A DNA stretch of 64,000 nt from Lentisalinibacter sp964602525 (GCA_964602525.1 CAZRSA010000002.1:1-64000), one strand, 5' to 3'. Positions 13,594 through 24,458 are shown, counted from the stretch's first letter. The notes: generated by a model not told the origin, from the sequence alone. Numbers and translations: made by a program.

Positions 13594-14904
13594 GTGACTG
13601 CACCCACCGCAAGACTCCTTCTTGCCGTCGCCGCCGCTGTCGCCGTCTCCGTGGCGGCGTCTGCAGTCGCCGAACACGCGGACGTCACGAGCACCCAGCT
13701 CGGCCCGCGTCCCTTCTATCTGCTGGACCGGATGGAGGAGGGGCCGCTCAAGCGCGAACTCGCGGCCTGTGCCGCGGACCGGAGCCGCTACGAGCCCTCC
13801 GACTTCTCCATCGGCCACCGGGGCGCTCCGCTGCAGTTCCCGGAGCACACGAAGGAGTCCTATCTCGCGGCGGCCCGCATGGGCGCCGGGATCCTCGAGT
13901 GCGACGTCACCTTCACCCGCGACCGGGAGCTGGTCTGCCGGCATGCGCAGTGCGACCTGCACAGGACGACGAACATCCTGGCCACGCCGCTGGCGGCGAA
14001 ATGCAGCCGGCCGTTCACGCCGGCGGAGTTCGATCCGGAGACGGGAGAGCGGGTCGCAGCGGCGACCGCGCGCTGCTGCGCGAGCGACATTACCGCGGCG
14101 GAGTTCCGGACGCTGTCCGGCAAGATGGACGCTACCGACCCCGACGCGCTGACCGTCCAGGAGTATCTCGGCGGCACCGCGGACTTCCGCACTGACCTCT
14201 ATGCCACCGGGGGCACGCTGCTCACCCACGCCGAGAGCATCGCGCTGTTCCGCTCGCTGGGGCGTCAGTTCGCACCGGAGCTCAAGGCGCCGGCCGTGAT
14301 GATGCCCTTCGAGGGCGAATTCAGCCGGGAGGACTATGCCCGGAAACTCGTCGACGAATACCGGCAGGCGGGCATCGACCCCGCCCGGGTGCGGCTGCAG
14401 TCGTTCAGTGCCGACGACGTCCGTTTCTGGATCGACCACGCCCCGGAGTTCGGCCGGCAGGCCATACTGCTGGAAGGGCGCGATGCGGAGGAACTGGCCA
14501 CCGGACCCCCGTCCATCGCCGAGTTCCGGGCGCTGAAGCGGCGCGGCATCAACTTCCTCGCCCCGCCGATGCAGGTGCTCGTCACGGCCGGCGGCAACGG
14601 GATCGCGCCCTCCGGGTACGCCCGGCGCGCCCGCGCCGCCGGGCTGGAGCTCTTCAGCTGGACGACGGAACGTTCGGGCCGCGTGGTCGAGGACATCCTC
14701 GCCGCGGGGGGTGCCTTCTACTACGATACAACAGCTCACCTGCTGCGCGGCGACGGGGACATACTCGAGACCATCGACGTGCTCGCCCGGGAGGTGGGTA
14801 TCGTCGGGCTTTTCTCCGACTGGCCGGCGACGACGACGTTCTATGCCAACTGCAGGGATGTGCGGCGTCCTCCTGCGGCGGACGGGCCGGAACCGGACCG
14901 GTGA
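13594..14904 (+). CDS. Periplasmic glycerophosphodiester phosphodiesterase family protein
   Basis: A 436-residue protein beginning at GTG 13594 with a signal peptide (LLLAVAAAVAVSVAAS). The GDPD catalytic start is clear: IGHRGAPLQFPEHTKESY near residue 72, then GILECDVTFTRDRELVCRH, giving the catalytic HR, E and D and the general-base H. It hydrolyses glycerophosphodiesters to glycerol-3-phosphate and an alcohol. The protein is longer than GlpQ (about 350), with an insert around residues 115-185 containing several cysteines (KCSRPF, RCCASD). The start is supported by position of the signal peptide; there is no strong ribosome site. Confidence 0.88.
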   Translation: MTAPTARLLLAVAAAVAVSVAASAVAEHADVTSTQLGPRPFYLLDRMEEGPLKRELAACAADRSRYEPSDFSIGHRGAPLQFPEHTKESYLAAARMGAGILECDVTFTRDRELVCRHAQCDLHRTTNILATPLAAKCSRPFTPAEFDPETGERVAAATARCCASDITAAEFRTLSGKMDATDPDALTVQEYLGGTADFRTDLYATGGTLLTHAESIALFRSLGRQFAPELKAPAVMMPFEGEFSREDYARKLVDEYRQAGIDPARVRLQSFSADDVRFWIDHAPEFGRQAILLEGRDAEELATGPPSIAEFRALKRRGINFLAPPMQVLVTAGGNGIAPSGYARRARAAGLELFSWTTERSGRVVEDILAAGGAFYYDTTAHLLRGDGDILETIDVLAREVGIVGLFSDWPATTTFYANCRDVRRPPAADGPEPDR

Positions 14905-14941
14905 CGGCGGCGCGGGTGCCGGACGGACCACGGAGGAGAGA

Positions 14942-15018
<77 letters not shown>

Positions 15019-15120
15019 GTCGGGCGGGCCAGTATAGCCACGATGCCCGGGCTCGTCATCACGGTCCGTTCCGCGAACCAGGCCCGCGCCGCCGGCGTCC
15101 CGCTGTGCCAGAATGACGGC

Positions 15121-15501
15121 ATGGACGAATTCCACCAGGCCGTGGGGGAGGTCGTCGACGGCATCGAGGCGGAGATGCAACGCATCGAACTCTGGGACGC
15201 GGAGCGCCCGACACTGTCCCGCCTGGGCAGTCCCCAGCCTTTCTGCTTCGACACGCTCCGGTTTCACCAGTGGCTGCAATGGCTGTTCCTGCCCCGCATG
15301 CGGCGGATACTCGCCGCCCACGGTGCCGGCATGCCGTCGGAGAGCGGCATACATGCCTATGCCGAGGAGTGCCTGCGTGACGACCCCAGGGACACCGACG
15401 AGCTGCTGGCGCTCATCCGCCGCTTCGACGAACTGATAAGCCGGGCCGACGCCGGTATCAATACCGATATCGATAGCAATACCGGCGGGGCGAGGCACTG
15501 A
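15121..15501 (+). CDS. yqcC: YqcC family protein (DUF446)
   Basis: A 126-residue cytoplasmic protein with the family hallmark PQPFCFDTLRFHQWLQWLF followed by LPRMRRIL and YAEECLRD. The structure is a small all-helical bundle in relatives; the role is unknown, though in many gammaproteobacteria it sits next to tRNA-modification gene truC. ATG 15121 was chosen because homology begins right after it; an ATG 78 bases upstream would cover part of the tRNA flank. The last 20 residues (INTDIDSNTGG) are an unconserved tail. It lies 7 bases before the next gene, so the two are likely co-transcribed. Confidence 0.88.
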   Translation: MDEFHQAVGEVVDGIEAEMQRIELWDAERPTLSRLGSPQPFCFDTLRFHQWLQWLFLPRMRRILAAHGAGMPSESGIHAYAEECLRDDPRDTDELLALIRRFDELISRADAGINTDIDSNTGGARH

Positions 15502-15508
15502 GGCCGTC

Positions 15509-16429
15509 ATGGGAAGACGAACGCTGAGGCTGGCGGCGGCGGGCAGCGTGGCGCTGCTACTGCTGCCCTTCGCAGAGCCGCTCTGGTGGGGTTTCGGGCT
15601 GCCGGTGCACTTCCCGCTGCAGATCGCCGCCGGCTGCCTCGTGCTGCTGCCGTTCGCGCTGGTGGCGCGCGAACGGCTGTCGGCTCTCGCCCTGACCGTC
15701 ATAGTGGCGGTGTCCCTGTTCCAGGCCCGTGAACAGCTGCCGCGCTTTGCCGTGGCGGAGGCGGCGGCCGCCGATCTCACCGCCGCGGTGCTGAACCTGG
15801 ACTGGCGCAATCCGGATCTGACGGCGGCGGAGTCCTGGCTGAGGCAGCTCGAGGCCGACCTGGTGGTGCTGCCGGAGTACACGCCGGCGGCCGCCCGGCA
15901 TCTCGCGGGCCTGGCACAGGTCTATCCCTACCGCCTGGAGGAGGCCAGGGAAGGGGCATGGGGCATCGCGCTCCTGAGCCGCCATCCGATCGTCTCCGGC
16001 CGGGTGATCCGTCCGGGCGGTGTCGACGCGCCGGCGCTGGATGCGGTCATCGACGCCGGCGGCCGGGAACTGCGCGTCCTGGGTATCCATCCCCGTTCAC
16101 CGATCTCGGCGGCCTACACCGCCGAGCGCAATACCCAGCTGGGCGCCCTGGCCGAGCTCGTGCGCGAGGCTCGCGGCGCCACCCTGGTCTGCGGGGATTT
16201 CAACGATACGCCTTTCTCGGCGACCTACCGCAACTTCGCGGCACGCGCCGGTGTGGCCAACGCCGCCGCCGGCCAGGGCTACCCGGCCACTTTTCCGGCC
16301 GGCTGGCTGCCGGTCTGGATTCCCATCGACCACTGCGTCTACCGCGGCGGGCTCGTGCCCGTGCGGGTGCGGGCCGGCCCGGACGTGGGCTCCGACCACT
16401 ATCCGCTGGTGGCGAAGTTCCGCTGGTAG
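15509..16429 (+). CDS. Endonuclease/exonuclease/phosphatase-family protein with N-terminal membrane anchor
   Basis: A 306-residue protein. Residues 1-75 hold three hydrophobic segments; the rest is an EEP (DNase I-like) domain with VVLPEYTP, LGIHPRSP, the metal/catalytic GDFNDTP near residue 230, PIDHCVY, and the final GSDHYPL. Such proteins hydrolyse phosphodiester or phosphomonoester bonds; anchored forms like this (YafD-like) have the domain outside the cytoplasm and no proven substrate. Its end is 16 bases from the convergent stop of rpoD. Confidence 0.88.
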   Translation: MGRRTLRLAAAGSVALLLLPFAEPLWWGFGLPVHFPLQIAAGCLVLLPFALVARERLSALALTVIVAVSLFQAREQLPRFAVAEAAAADLTAAVLNLDWRNPDLTAAESWLRQLEADLVVLPEYTPAAARHLAGLAQVYPYRLEEAREGAWGIALLSRHPIVSGRVIRPGGVDAPALDAVIDAGGRELRVLGIHPRSPISAAYTAERNTQLGALAELVREARGATLVCGDFNDTPFSATYRNFAARAGVANAAAGQGYPATFPAGWLPVWIPIDHCVYRGGLVPVRVRAGPDVGSDHYPLVAKFRW

Positions 16430-16445
16430 CCGCCAGCCGCCGGCG

Positions 16446-18263
<1,818 letters not shown>

Positions 18264-18300
18264 AAACAGAACCTCTGTGCGTGGGTTGGGCAAACCGCTA

Positions 18301-18329
18301 ACTATACTGAATTTTCCGTGATATTTCCA
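18301..18329 (-). promoter_or_regulatory. Candidate internal sigma-70 promoter for rpoD
   Basis: On the minus strand TGGAAA, 17 bases and TATAGT lie over the last codons and stop of dnaG, about 38 bases before the rpoD GTG. The -10 is 5/6 and the -35 is 4/6. An rpoD-only promoter inside or after dnaG is common in this operon; the call rests on the motif and context only. Confidence 0.35.
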
Positions 18330-20080
18330 TCATCGGATGCCGGGTGCGCAGGCCGGGAGAGCAGTTGCCTCAGTTCCTCCCGTTCCTCGGCCGAGAGCTC
18401 GCCGCTCCGGCCCTTCTCGCGCAGGAATTCCACCCGGTCGTGCCGGGCGGCCTGGACCAGCTGGCGCACACAGCCCTCGAGCTCGGCCGCTGCGTCGAAA
18501 TCCGCGTGACCTGGGGTGTCGGCGGCGGCCAGCGCCGCCAGGTGCCGGCCGTGGGGGCGGTGCCGCCAGCGTTCCAATATCCCTGCGGTGTTCATATGAG
18601 GTTCGGCCTGCAGTGTTTCAAGGAGTTCCACCAGCAGATCGGCCCCCGGGCGGTCCAGGCCGGCCAGCCGCTCGACGTCCACGCCGGACGCCGTCGCAGG
18701 GTGATGCAGCAGTAGCGTGATCGCGCGGCGCACCAGAGTGGGCCGACCGGTCTGCACCCGGGGGCGGACCGCCCGGCGCTGCTCCGCCGGTTTTTCCTCG
18801 GGGGCTTCCATCATCCCCGCCAGGCGCTCGCCCGAGAGGCCCACCGTCTCTCCGAGGCGCTCGAGCAGCAGTTCCCGGTAGATGCCGGCCGGGATCTTCA
18901 CCACGAGCGGGCGCGCGAGTTCCGCGAGGCGCGCCCGGCCGTCCACCGATTCCAGGTCCACCTGCGCCGCCAGCTCGCTCACGAGGAAATCCGACAGTGC
19001 CAGCCCCTCGTCCAGCACCGCCTCGAAGGCGGACGCGCCGCGGCCCGAGACCAGGGAATCCGGGTCCTCTCCTTCCGGCAGGAAGGCGAAACGGATCTGG
19101 CGGCCCTCGCGCACCTGGGGCAGGGCGTTCTCGAGCGCCCGCCAGGCGGCCTTGCGGCCGGCCCGGTCGCCGTCGAAACAGAAGTACACGGCATCGGTCA
19201 GGCGGAACAGCCGCGAGAGGTGATCGGCCGTGGTGGCGGTACCGAGGGTGGCAACGGCATAGCCGATGCCCTGGCGGGCCAGCGCAACCACGTCCATGTA
19301 GCCCTCCACCACTACCAGTCGGCGGATGTCGCGCAGGCGCTTCTTCGCCTCGTAGAGGCCGTAGAGCTCACGGCCCTTTTGGAACAGCACGGTCTCCGGC
19401 GAGTTCAGGTATTTGGGCTCCTCGTCGCCGATGACACGTCCGCCGAAGCCGATGGTACGGCCGCGGGCGTCGCGGATGGGGAACATGATGCGGTGGCGGA
19501 AACGGTCGTAGTAGCCGCCGTTGTCCCGCCGGATCACGAGGCCCGCGGCGTGCAGGCGCTCGACGGCCTCATCGTCGCTGCCGAAGCGCTTCAGCACGTG
19601 GTCCCAGCCGGCGGGGGCGAAGCCGATGCGGTAGGCGCGGGCCGTGGCGCCGTCGATGCCGCGCTGCTTCAGGTAGGCCACCGCCTCGTCGCTGTCCCGC
19701 AGGCAGTCGACGTAGTACTGCTCCACCGCGGCGGTGAGCTCGAGCAGGCGGTCGAGCTTGCGCACGGGACGCGAATCCGCCTCCCGCGGCACCTCCAGCC
19801 CCATCATGCCCGCCAGCTCCTCGATGGCCTCCACGAAGCCGAGATGGTCATGCTCCATCAGGAAGCCGATGGCGGTGCCGTGGGCGCCGCAGCCGAAGCA
19901 GTGGTAGAAGCCCTTGTCCGGGCTCACGGTGAACGACGGGGTTTTCTCGCCGTGAAACGGGCAGAGCGCCTTGTACTCCCGGCCCGCCTTCTTCAGCTGG
20001 ATGCGGGTGCCGAGCACCTCGGCGATGTCCGCGCGGGCGATCAGGTCGTCGATGAATTCCTGGGGGATGCGGCCGCTCAT
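18302..20080 (-). CDS. dnaG: DNA primase DnaG
   Basis: A 592-residue primase that lays RNA primers for DNA replication. The N-terminal zinc-binding domain is intact (CPFH at about residue 40, then CFGCGAHG about 20 residues on), followed by the RNA polymerase core with the TOPRIM elements VVVEGYMD near residue 262 and FDGDRAGRKAA near 305, and a helical C-terminal domain that binds DnaB. ATG 20080 (MSGRIPQEFID) follows GAGGG at a good distance and matches the family N-terminus. It lies between yqeY and rpoD in the operon. Confidence 0.97.
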   Translation of the reverse strand: MSGRIPQEFIDDLIARADIAEVLGTRIQLKKAGREYKALCPFHGEKTPSFTVSPDKGFYHCFGCGAHGTAIGFLMEHDHLGFVEAIEELAGMMGLEVPREADSRPVRKLDRLLELTAAVEQYYVDCLRDSDEAVAYLKQRGIDGATARAYRIGFAPAGWDHVLKRFGSDDEAVERLHAAGLVIRRDNGGYYDRFRHRIMFPIRDARGRTIGFGGRVIGDEEPKYLNSPETVLFQKGRELYGLYEAKKRLRDIRRLVVVEGYMDVVALARQGIGYAVATLGTATTADHLSRLFRLTDAVYFCFDGDRAGRKAAWRALENALPQVREGRQIRFAFLPEGEDPDSLVSGRGASAFEAVLDEGLALSDFLVSELAAQVDLESVDGRARLAELARPLVVKIPAGIYRELLLERLGETVGLSGERLAGMMEAPEEKPAEQRRAVRPRVQTGRPTLVRRAITLLLHHPATASGVDVERLAGLDRPGADLLVELLETLQAEPHMNTAGILERWRHRPHGRHLAALAAADTPGHADFDAAAELEGCVRQLVQAARHDRVEFLREKGRSGELSAEEREELRQLLSRPAHPASDDGNITENSV

Positions 20081-20211
20081 GTTGCCCTCAGCCGGAGCTG
20101 CCGCCACAGGATAGCCGGGGGGCGGCGCGGAGGCGAATACGCGGGCGGGGCGTCAGTACGCGGCAGTCCGGGCAGTCGCGGTGGTCCGCAGCAGTGCGTA
20201 ATCGGGTCGGC

Positions 20212-20658
20212 TCAGCCGGCGAGCCGCGCCTTGACCCGTGCGCTGACCGCGCCCATGTCGGCCCGTCCCTGCGCCTGGTCCCTGATCTTCGTCATGACCT
20301 TGCCCATGTCGCGCAGCGACTCTGCACCGGTTTCGGCGATGGCGGCGTCGATGAGTGCCGCCAGCTCGTCGTCGGACAGCGGCTCCGGGAGATATTCCGA
20401 CAGCACGCCGATCTCGAAGTTCTCTTTCGCAGCCAGGTCGGAACGGCCGCCGGACTCGTACTGGGACACCGACTCCCGGCGCTGCTTGACCATCTTCTCG
20501 ATGGCGGCCAGTACGTCCGCGTCGGTGAGCTCCCTGCGTTCGTCCACCTCCCGCTGCTTGATGGCGGCAAGCGCCATGCGGATGACGCCGAGGCGGTCCT
20601 TGTCGCCCGCCTTCATGGCCGTCTTCATGTCGGCCGTGATCCGGTCTTTCAGGCTCAT
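20212..20658 (-). CDS. yqeY: YqeY/GatB-like domain protein
   Basis: A 148-residue protein with the complete YqeY fold: KDRITADMKTAMKAGDK at the start, a helical core with IGVLSEYLPEPLSDDE, and the GatB-tail-like end MGKVMTKIRDQAQGRADMG. It resembles the tRNA-binding tail of GatB; a role in tRNA-dependent amidation is unproven. It sits between rpsU and dnaG, a common arrangement outside the enteric bacteria. Confidence 0.93.
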   Translation of the reverse strand: MSLKDRITADMKTAMKAGDKDRLGVIRMALAAIKQREVDERRELTDADVLAAIEKMVKQRRESVSQYESGGRSDLAAKENFEIGVLSEYLPEPLSDDELAALIDAAIAETGAESLRDMGKVMTKIRDQAQGRADMGAVSARVKARLAG

Positions 20659-20686
20659 GCCCGTGAGATAGCCGGCGGGGTCGCAG

Positions 20687-20902
20687 TCAGTAAAGCCGCT
20701 TGCGGCGATTCTGCTCCCGGGAGAGCCGCTTCATGTGGCGCTTCACGGCGGCCGCCTTCTTGCGCTTGCGCTCCTGGGTGGGCTTCTCGTAGAACTCGCG
20801 GCGGCGGAGTTCCGTCAGCACGCCCGCCTTCTCGCAGGCACGCTTGAAACGCCGCAGGGCGGCGTCGAAATATTCGTTCTCTCTGACTTTAACGCTCGGC
20901 AT
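20687..20902 (-). CDS. rpsU: 30S ribosomal protein S21
   Basis: A 71-residue basic protein, the normal S21 length, beginning MPSVKVRENE and continuing FDAALRRFKRACEKAG and REFYEKPTQERKRKK, ending in RKRLY. It binds the 30S platform near the anti-Shine-Dalgarno end of 16S rRNA. An upstream in-frame ATG is rejected because all homology starts here. It is the first gene of the macromolecular synthesis operon; the leader contains two tandem repeats (see repeat entries) and only a weak GGAAA ribosome site, as is usual for rpsU in some lineages. Confidence 0.97.
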   Translation of the reverse strand: MPSVKVRENEYFDAALRRFKRACEKAGVLTELRRREFYEKPTQERKRKKAAAVKRHMKRLSREQNRRKRLY

Positions 20903-20911
20903 AGGTTTTCC

Positions 20912-20939
20912 GGTCTGTCTGCTCTGGTCTATCTGCTCT
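20912..20939. repeat. 14-bp tandem duplication in the rpsU leader
   Basis: GGTCTGTCTGCTCT at 20912-20925 is followed directly by GGTCTATCTGCTCT at 20926-20939, one mismatch. In rpsU transcript sense the copies read AGAGCAGAYAGACC and end 10 bases before the start codon. Confidence 0.85.
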
Positions 20940-20967
20940 GGAGTCGAGCCGGCCGCGCCTGCTCGTC

Positions 20968-20987
20968 GTTGGACAATGTTGGACAAT
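20968..20987. repeat. 10-bp perfect tandem repeat between rpsU and tsaD
   Basis: GTTGGACAAT occurs twice back to back (20968-20977, 20978-20987) in the divergent rpsU-tsaD gap. One helical turn spacing makes a protein-binding site possible; no known operator is recognised. Confidence 0.85.
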
Positions 20988-21081
20988 TCCGCGGCAGCGG
21001 ACAAAGACTCCCAAGTTTACGTCCGGTCCCGGGCGAATGCAAAAGCCTTTTGCCCTGCTCCTGCGGTATGATCCGGCCGCT

Positions 21082-22110
21082 ATGCTGGTACTGGGCATCG
21101 AAACGAGCTGCGACGAGACCGGGGTGGCCCTCTATGACACCGAGGCCGGCCTGCTGGAGCAGCGTCTGCACAGCCAGGTCGAGCTGCACGCGCGCTACGG
21201 CGGGGTTGTACCCGAGCTCGCCTCCCGCGACCACTCCCGCCGGCTCGTCCCCCTGGTGCAGTCGGTCATGGCCGACGCGGGCATGCAGGCCGGTGATCTG
21301 CACGGTGTGGCCTACACCGCCGGGCCGGGGTTGATCGGCGCCCTGATGGTGGGTGCCACCTTCGCGGCCAGCTACGCCAGTGCCGCCGGGCTGGCGGCCG
21401 TCCCGGTGCACCACATGGAGGCCCATCTGCTGTCACCCCTGCTGGAGCGCGAACCGCCGGCGTTCCCGTTCGTGGCACTGCTGGTATCGGGCGGTCACAC
21501 CCTGCTGGTGGACGTGGCGGGCATCGGCCGTTATTCCGTGCTCGGTACCACTCTGGACGACGCGGCCGGAGAGGCCTTCGACAAGACCGCCAAACTGCTG
21601 GAACTGGATTATCCCGGCGGACCCGCGCTCGCCGCACTCGCCGGGCGGGGCGACGCCGCGGCCTTCGACTTCCCGCGGCCACTCACCCGCCGACCGGGGC
21701 TGGATTTCAGTTTCTCGGGCCTGAAGACCGCCGTGCTGGTCGAGGTGCGCCGGCTGCGCGAGGCCGGGGCGTGGGGCGAGCAGGCGCGGGCGGACATTGC
21801 CGCGTCATTCGAGGCCGCCGTGGTGGAGACGCTGATGCTGAAATCCCGCCGCGCGCTGGAGCAGTCCGGCCGGGAACGGCTGGTGGTGGCCGGCGGTGTC
21901 GGCGCCAACCACCGCCTGCGCGAGGCGCTGGTGACGCAAGTGGGTGCCGGGGGCGGGCGCGTCTTCTTCCCCCGGCCGGCGTTCTGCACGGACAACGGCG
22001 CGATGATCGCACTGACAGGCGCTCTGCGGCTCGCCGCGGCCGACGAGGAGCCGCGCATTCTGGCGCGTGCCCGCTGGTCGCTGGAAGAGCTGTCGGCGGT
22101 GGCCGCCTGA
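21082..22110 (+). CDS. tsaD: tRNA N6-adenosine threonylcarbamoyltransferase TsaD
   Basis: A 342-residue ASKHA-fold enzyme that transfers threonylcarbamoyl from its adenylate to A37 of ANN-decoding tRNAs, with TsaB and TsaE. Visible motifs are LGIETSCDETGVALYD at the start, the iron/metal-binding HHMEAH near residue 111, VSGGHTLLV near 137 and GGVGANHRLRE near 274. The length equals E. coli TsaD (337). ATG 21082 was chosen over an ATG 45 bases upstream from homology. It is divergent from rpsU and runs into folB 11 bases later. Confidence 0.97.
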   Translation: MLVLGIETSCDETGVALYDTEAGLLEQRLHSQVELHARYGGVVPELASRDHSRRLVPLVQSVMADAGMQAGDLHGVAYTAGPGLIGALMVGATFAASYASAAGLAAVPVHHMEAHLLSPLLEREPPAFPFVALLVSGGHTLLVDVAGIGRYSVLGTTLDDAAGEAFDKTAKLLELDYPGGPALAALAGRGDAAAFDFPRPLTRRPGLDFSFSGLKTAVLVEVRRLREAGAWGEQARADIAASFEAAVVETLMLKSRRALEQSGRERLVVAGGVGANHRLREALVTQVGAGGGRVFFPRPAFCTDNGAMIALTGALRLAAADEEPRILARARWSLEELSAVAA

Positions 22111-22121
22111 GCGGAGGAGCC

Positions 22122-22481
22122 ATGGATATCATCTTTCTGCGCGATCTGCGCATCGACACGGTGGTGGGCATCTGGGACTGGGAGCGCCGCATCCGCCAGA
22201 CCATCAGCATCGACCTGGAGATGGCGGCCGACATCGCCCGGGCGGCGGCGACGGACAGCATCGAGGACACACTCAACTACAAGAGGGTCGCGAAACGCCT
22301 GATCGCCTACGTCGAGGACTCGGAGTTCCAGCTCGTGGAGACGATGGCCGAGCGTATCGCGGAGATCGTGCTGGACGAGTTCGAGGTGCCGTGGGTCCGC
22401 GTTACCGTGAACAAGCCCGGTGCCATCCGGGGTTCCCGCGACGTGGGCGTGCGCATCGAGCGCGGCGTGAGGCCGGACTGA
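22122..22481 (+). CDS. folB: Dihydroneopterin aldolase FolB
   Basis: A 119-residue enzyme of folate synthesis that splits 7,8-dihydroneopterin to 6-hydroxymethyl-dihydropterin and glycolaldehyde. The family start MDIIFLRDLRIDTVVGIWDWER, the NYKRVAKR segment and the VNKPGAIRGSRDVGV end are visible, with the usual octamer-forming beta strands. GGAGG lies 6 bases before the ATG. folK begins one base after its stop, giving the next step of the same pathway. Confidence 0.95.
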   Translation: MDIIFLRDLRIDTVVGIWDWERRIRQTISIDLEMAADIARAAATDSIEDTLNYKRVAKRLIAYVEDSEFQLVETMAERIAEIVLDEFEVPWVRVTVNKPGAIRGSRDVGVRIERGVRPD

Positions 22482-22482
22482 G

Positions 22483-22986
22483 ATGGCCCGCGTCTTCGTC
22501 AGCGTCGGCAGCAACGTGGAGCCCGAGGAGAACCTGCGGCTCGCGTGCGGGGAACTCGAGCGGCGTTTCGGCGGGCTCGGGGTCTCCTCCGTCTACCGCA
22601 ATCCGCCGGTGGGTTTCGCCGGCGCGGACTTCCTGAACCTGGTCGCGGCCTTCGAGACCGAACGCACCCCCGAACAGGTGGTTGCCGAACTCGAGGAAAT
22701 TCACGACCTGGCCGGCCGGAAGCGGGGCGGCGAGCGCTTCGGCCCGCGCACGCTGGACCTCGACCTGCTGCTCTACGACGACCTGGTCACAGCCGGCCCG
22801 GCGCTGAGGCTGCCGCGGGACGACGTGCTGAAATACGATTTCGTGCTCGGTCCGCTGGCGGAACTGGCGCCCGAGCTGGTCCATCCCGTGGAGGGCCGCA
22901 GCCTCGCCGAGCTGTGGCAGGCCTTCGAGAGCAGCGGTCGCCGGCTCACCGTGGAAGACGTCGAGCTGGAGGCCGGGCGGGCCTGA
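22483..22986 (+). CDS. folK: 2-amino-4-hydroxy-6-hydroxymethyldihydropteridine pyrophosphokinase FolK
   Basis: A 167-residue enzyme that transfers pyrophosphate from ATP to 6-hydroxymethyl-dihydropterin. Motifs: VSVGSNVEPEENL at the start, SSVYRNPPVGF near residue 38, and the magnesium/ATP loop FGPRTLDLDLLLYDD near residue 86 with the two aspartates. It starts one base after the folB stop, so the pair is coupled. The length is normal for FolK. Confidence 0.95.
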   Translation: MARVFVSVGSNVEPEENLRLACGELERRFGGLGVSSVYRNPPVGFAGADFLNLVAAFETERTPEQVVAELEEIHDLAGRKRGGERFGPRTLDLDLLLYDDLVTAGPALRLPRDDVLKYDFVLGPLAELAPELVHPVEGRSLAELWQAFESSGRRLTVEDVELEAGRA

Positions 22987-23069
22987 GGTCCTCGTAAATC
23001 GCAGCGGGCGGGGATAGATTGGCAATCACGAGGGTCCCACACCGGAGACGGACACGGGAGGTGAGCGGG

Positions 23070-24440
23070 ATGAGGAGAATCGGAACCCTTTGCGCCGCGG
23101 CGCTGCTGACCGCCTGCGGTGGTGGTGGTGGCGGTGGTGACGGTGGGAGTGGCGGCGGCGCCAGCACGCCGCCGGACACCGGCGGCGCCGACTGCAGCGA
23201 GACCGCCATAAAGGAATTCGTGCTCGGGCGCATGCGGGACGTCTATCTCTGGGCGGATCGCCTGCCGCCGGACATCGATATCGCGGATTTCGATACGGCG
23301 GAGTCGTTACTGGCCGAACTCAGGTCGTTCAGCCCTGCCGGTGAAGACGGCCGCCCCGTGGACCGGTTCAGTTTCATCGGCTCCGCCGCGCAGGATGCCC
23401 AGTTCTTCGGCGAGGGTCAGTTTGCCGGCTTCGGCTTCTCCAGCCGCTTCGAAGCCGAGAACGACCTCAGATTCACCCGGGTCTTCGCCGACAGCCCGGC
23501 CGGCCGGGCCGGCTTCGAGCGCGGCCAGCGGATACTGGAGATCGACGGGCGCAGCATCGCGGAGATACAGGCGGCCGAAGGCATCAACGCGGCGTTCGGT
23601 CCGTCGGAAGTCGGAGTCACCCGCTTGTTCCGGATTCGCGAGCTGGACGGGTCCGAATTCGAAGTGAGCGTTACCAAGGACGTGGTGACGATCGATCCGG
23701 TGCCGCAGCGTCGGATCGTCGAGACGAATGCCCTGCGGGCGGGCTACGTGGAGATGTCCCAGTTCATCGGCACCGCCGAGGGTGCCGGCGGTCCTCTCGA
23801 CCAGGCCTTCAGCGAGTTCGAGAACGCGTTCGTCACGGACCTCGTGGTCGATCTGCGCTACAACGGAGGCGGACTGGTGCGTACCGCCGAGTTGCTCGGC
23901 GACTATCTGGGCTGGGGAGCCGCGCCGGGCGAGGTGTTTTCGCGCACGCTGTTCAATGCCGCCAACGCGGCGCGCAACGACGATGAGTTCTTCGAGTTCG
24001 TGGATGCCTCCCCGGTCCTCGCGCGCATCGTGTTCATCGCCACCGGCGCCACGGCTTCGGCCAGCGAACTCGTGATCAACGGCCTGGCACCGCACGTGCA
24101 GGTGGACATCGTCGGCGCGGATACCTTCGGCAAACCGGTGGGTCAGACCGGCGAGGTGCTGGACGAGTGCGACCTGATCCTGCGGCCGGTGGCGTTCGAG
24201 ACGGTCAATGCGCTGGATGAGGGCGGCTTCTTCGATGGCCTGCCCGCCGACTGCCCGGCGGCGGACGACATCCGGTTCCCGATCGGCGCGGCCGACGACC
24301 CGTCGCTGCAGGCGGCACTGGAGTTGCTGTCGACGGGCAGCTGCCCCGCCGCAGTCGCCGCCGAGAAACCGGCCGTCCCGCAATACGAGTATGCCCCGGA
24401 GCCGGGGCCGCCCTGGCGCAGTATCGACGGGGTTTTCTGA
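23070..24440 (+). CDS. S41-family (C-terminal processing) serine protease, lipoprotein
   Basis: A 456-residue protein with a lipoprotein signal ending LLTAC, then a Gly-rich linker, an S41 N-terminal domain, a PDZ-like region near residues 140-210 (AGFERGQRILEIDGRS) and the peptidase domain. The nucleophile Ser is in TASASELVING near residue 330 and the Lys base probably in TFGKPVGQTG near 354, the Ser-Lys dyad of S41. A substrate is unknown; tail-specific cleavage is the family role. GGGAGG stands before ATG 23070. It lies 83 bases after folK and is convergent with the reductase gene. Confidence 0.9.
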   Translation: MRRIGTLCAAALLTACGGGGGGGDGGSGGGASTPPDTGGADCSETAIKEFVLGRMRDVYLWADRLPPDIDIADFDTAESLLAELRSFSPAGEDGRPVDRFSFIGSAAQDAQFFGEGQFAGFGFSSRFEAENDLRFTRVFADSPAGRAGFERGQRILEIDGRSIAEIQAAEGINAAFGPSEVGVTRLFRIRELDGSEFEVSVTKDVVTIDPVPQRRIVETNALRAGYVEMSQFIGTAEGAGGPLDQAFSEFENAFVTDLVVDLRYNGGGLVRTAELLGDYLGWGAAPGEVFSRTLFNAANAARNDDEFFEFVDASPVLARIVFIATGATASASELVINGLAPHVQVDIVGADTFGKPVGQTGEVLDECDLILRPVAFETVNALDEGGFFDGLPADCPAADDIRFPIGAADDPSLQAALELLSTGSCPAAVAAEKPAVPQYEYAPEPGPPWRSIDGVF

Positions 24441-24458
24441 ACCCGTCCGCCGGCCCGG

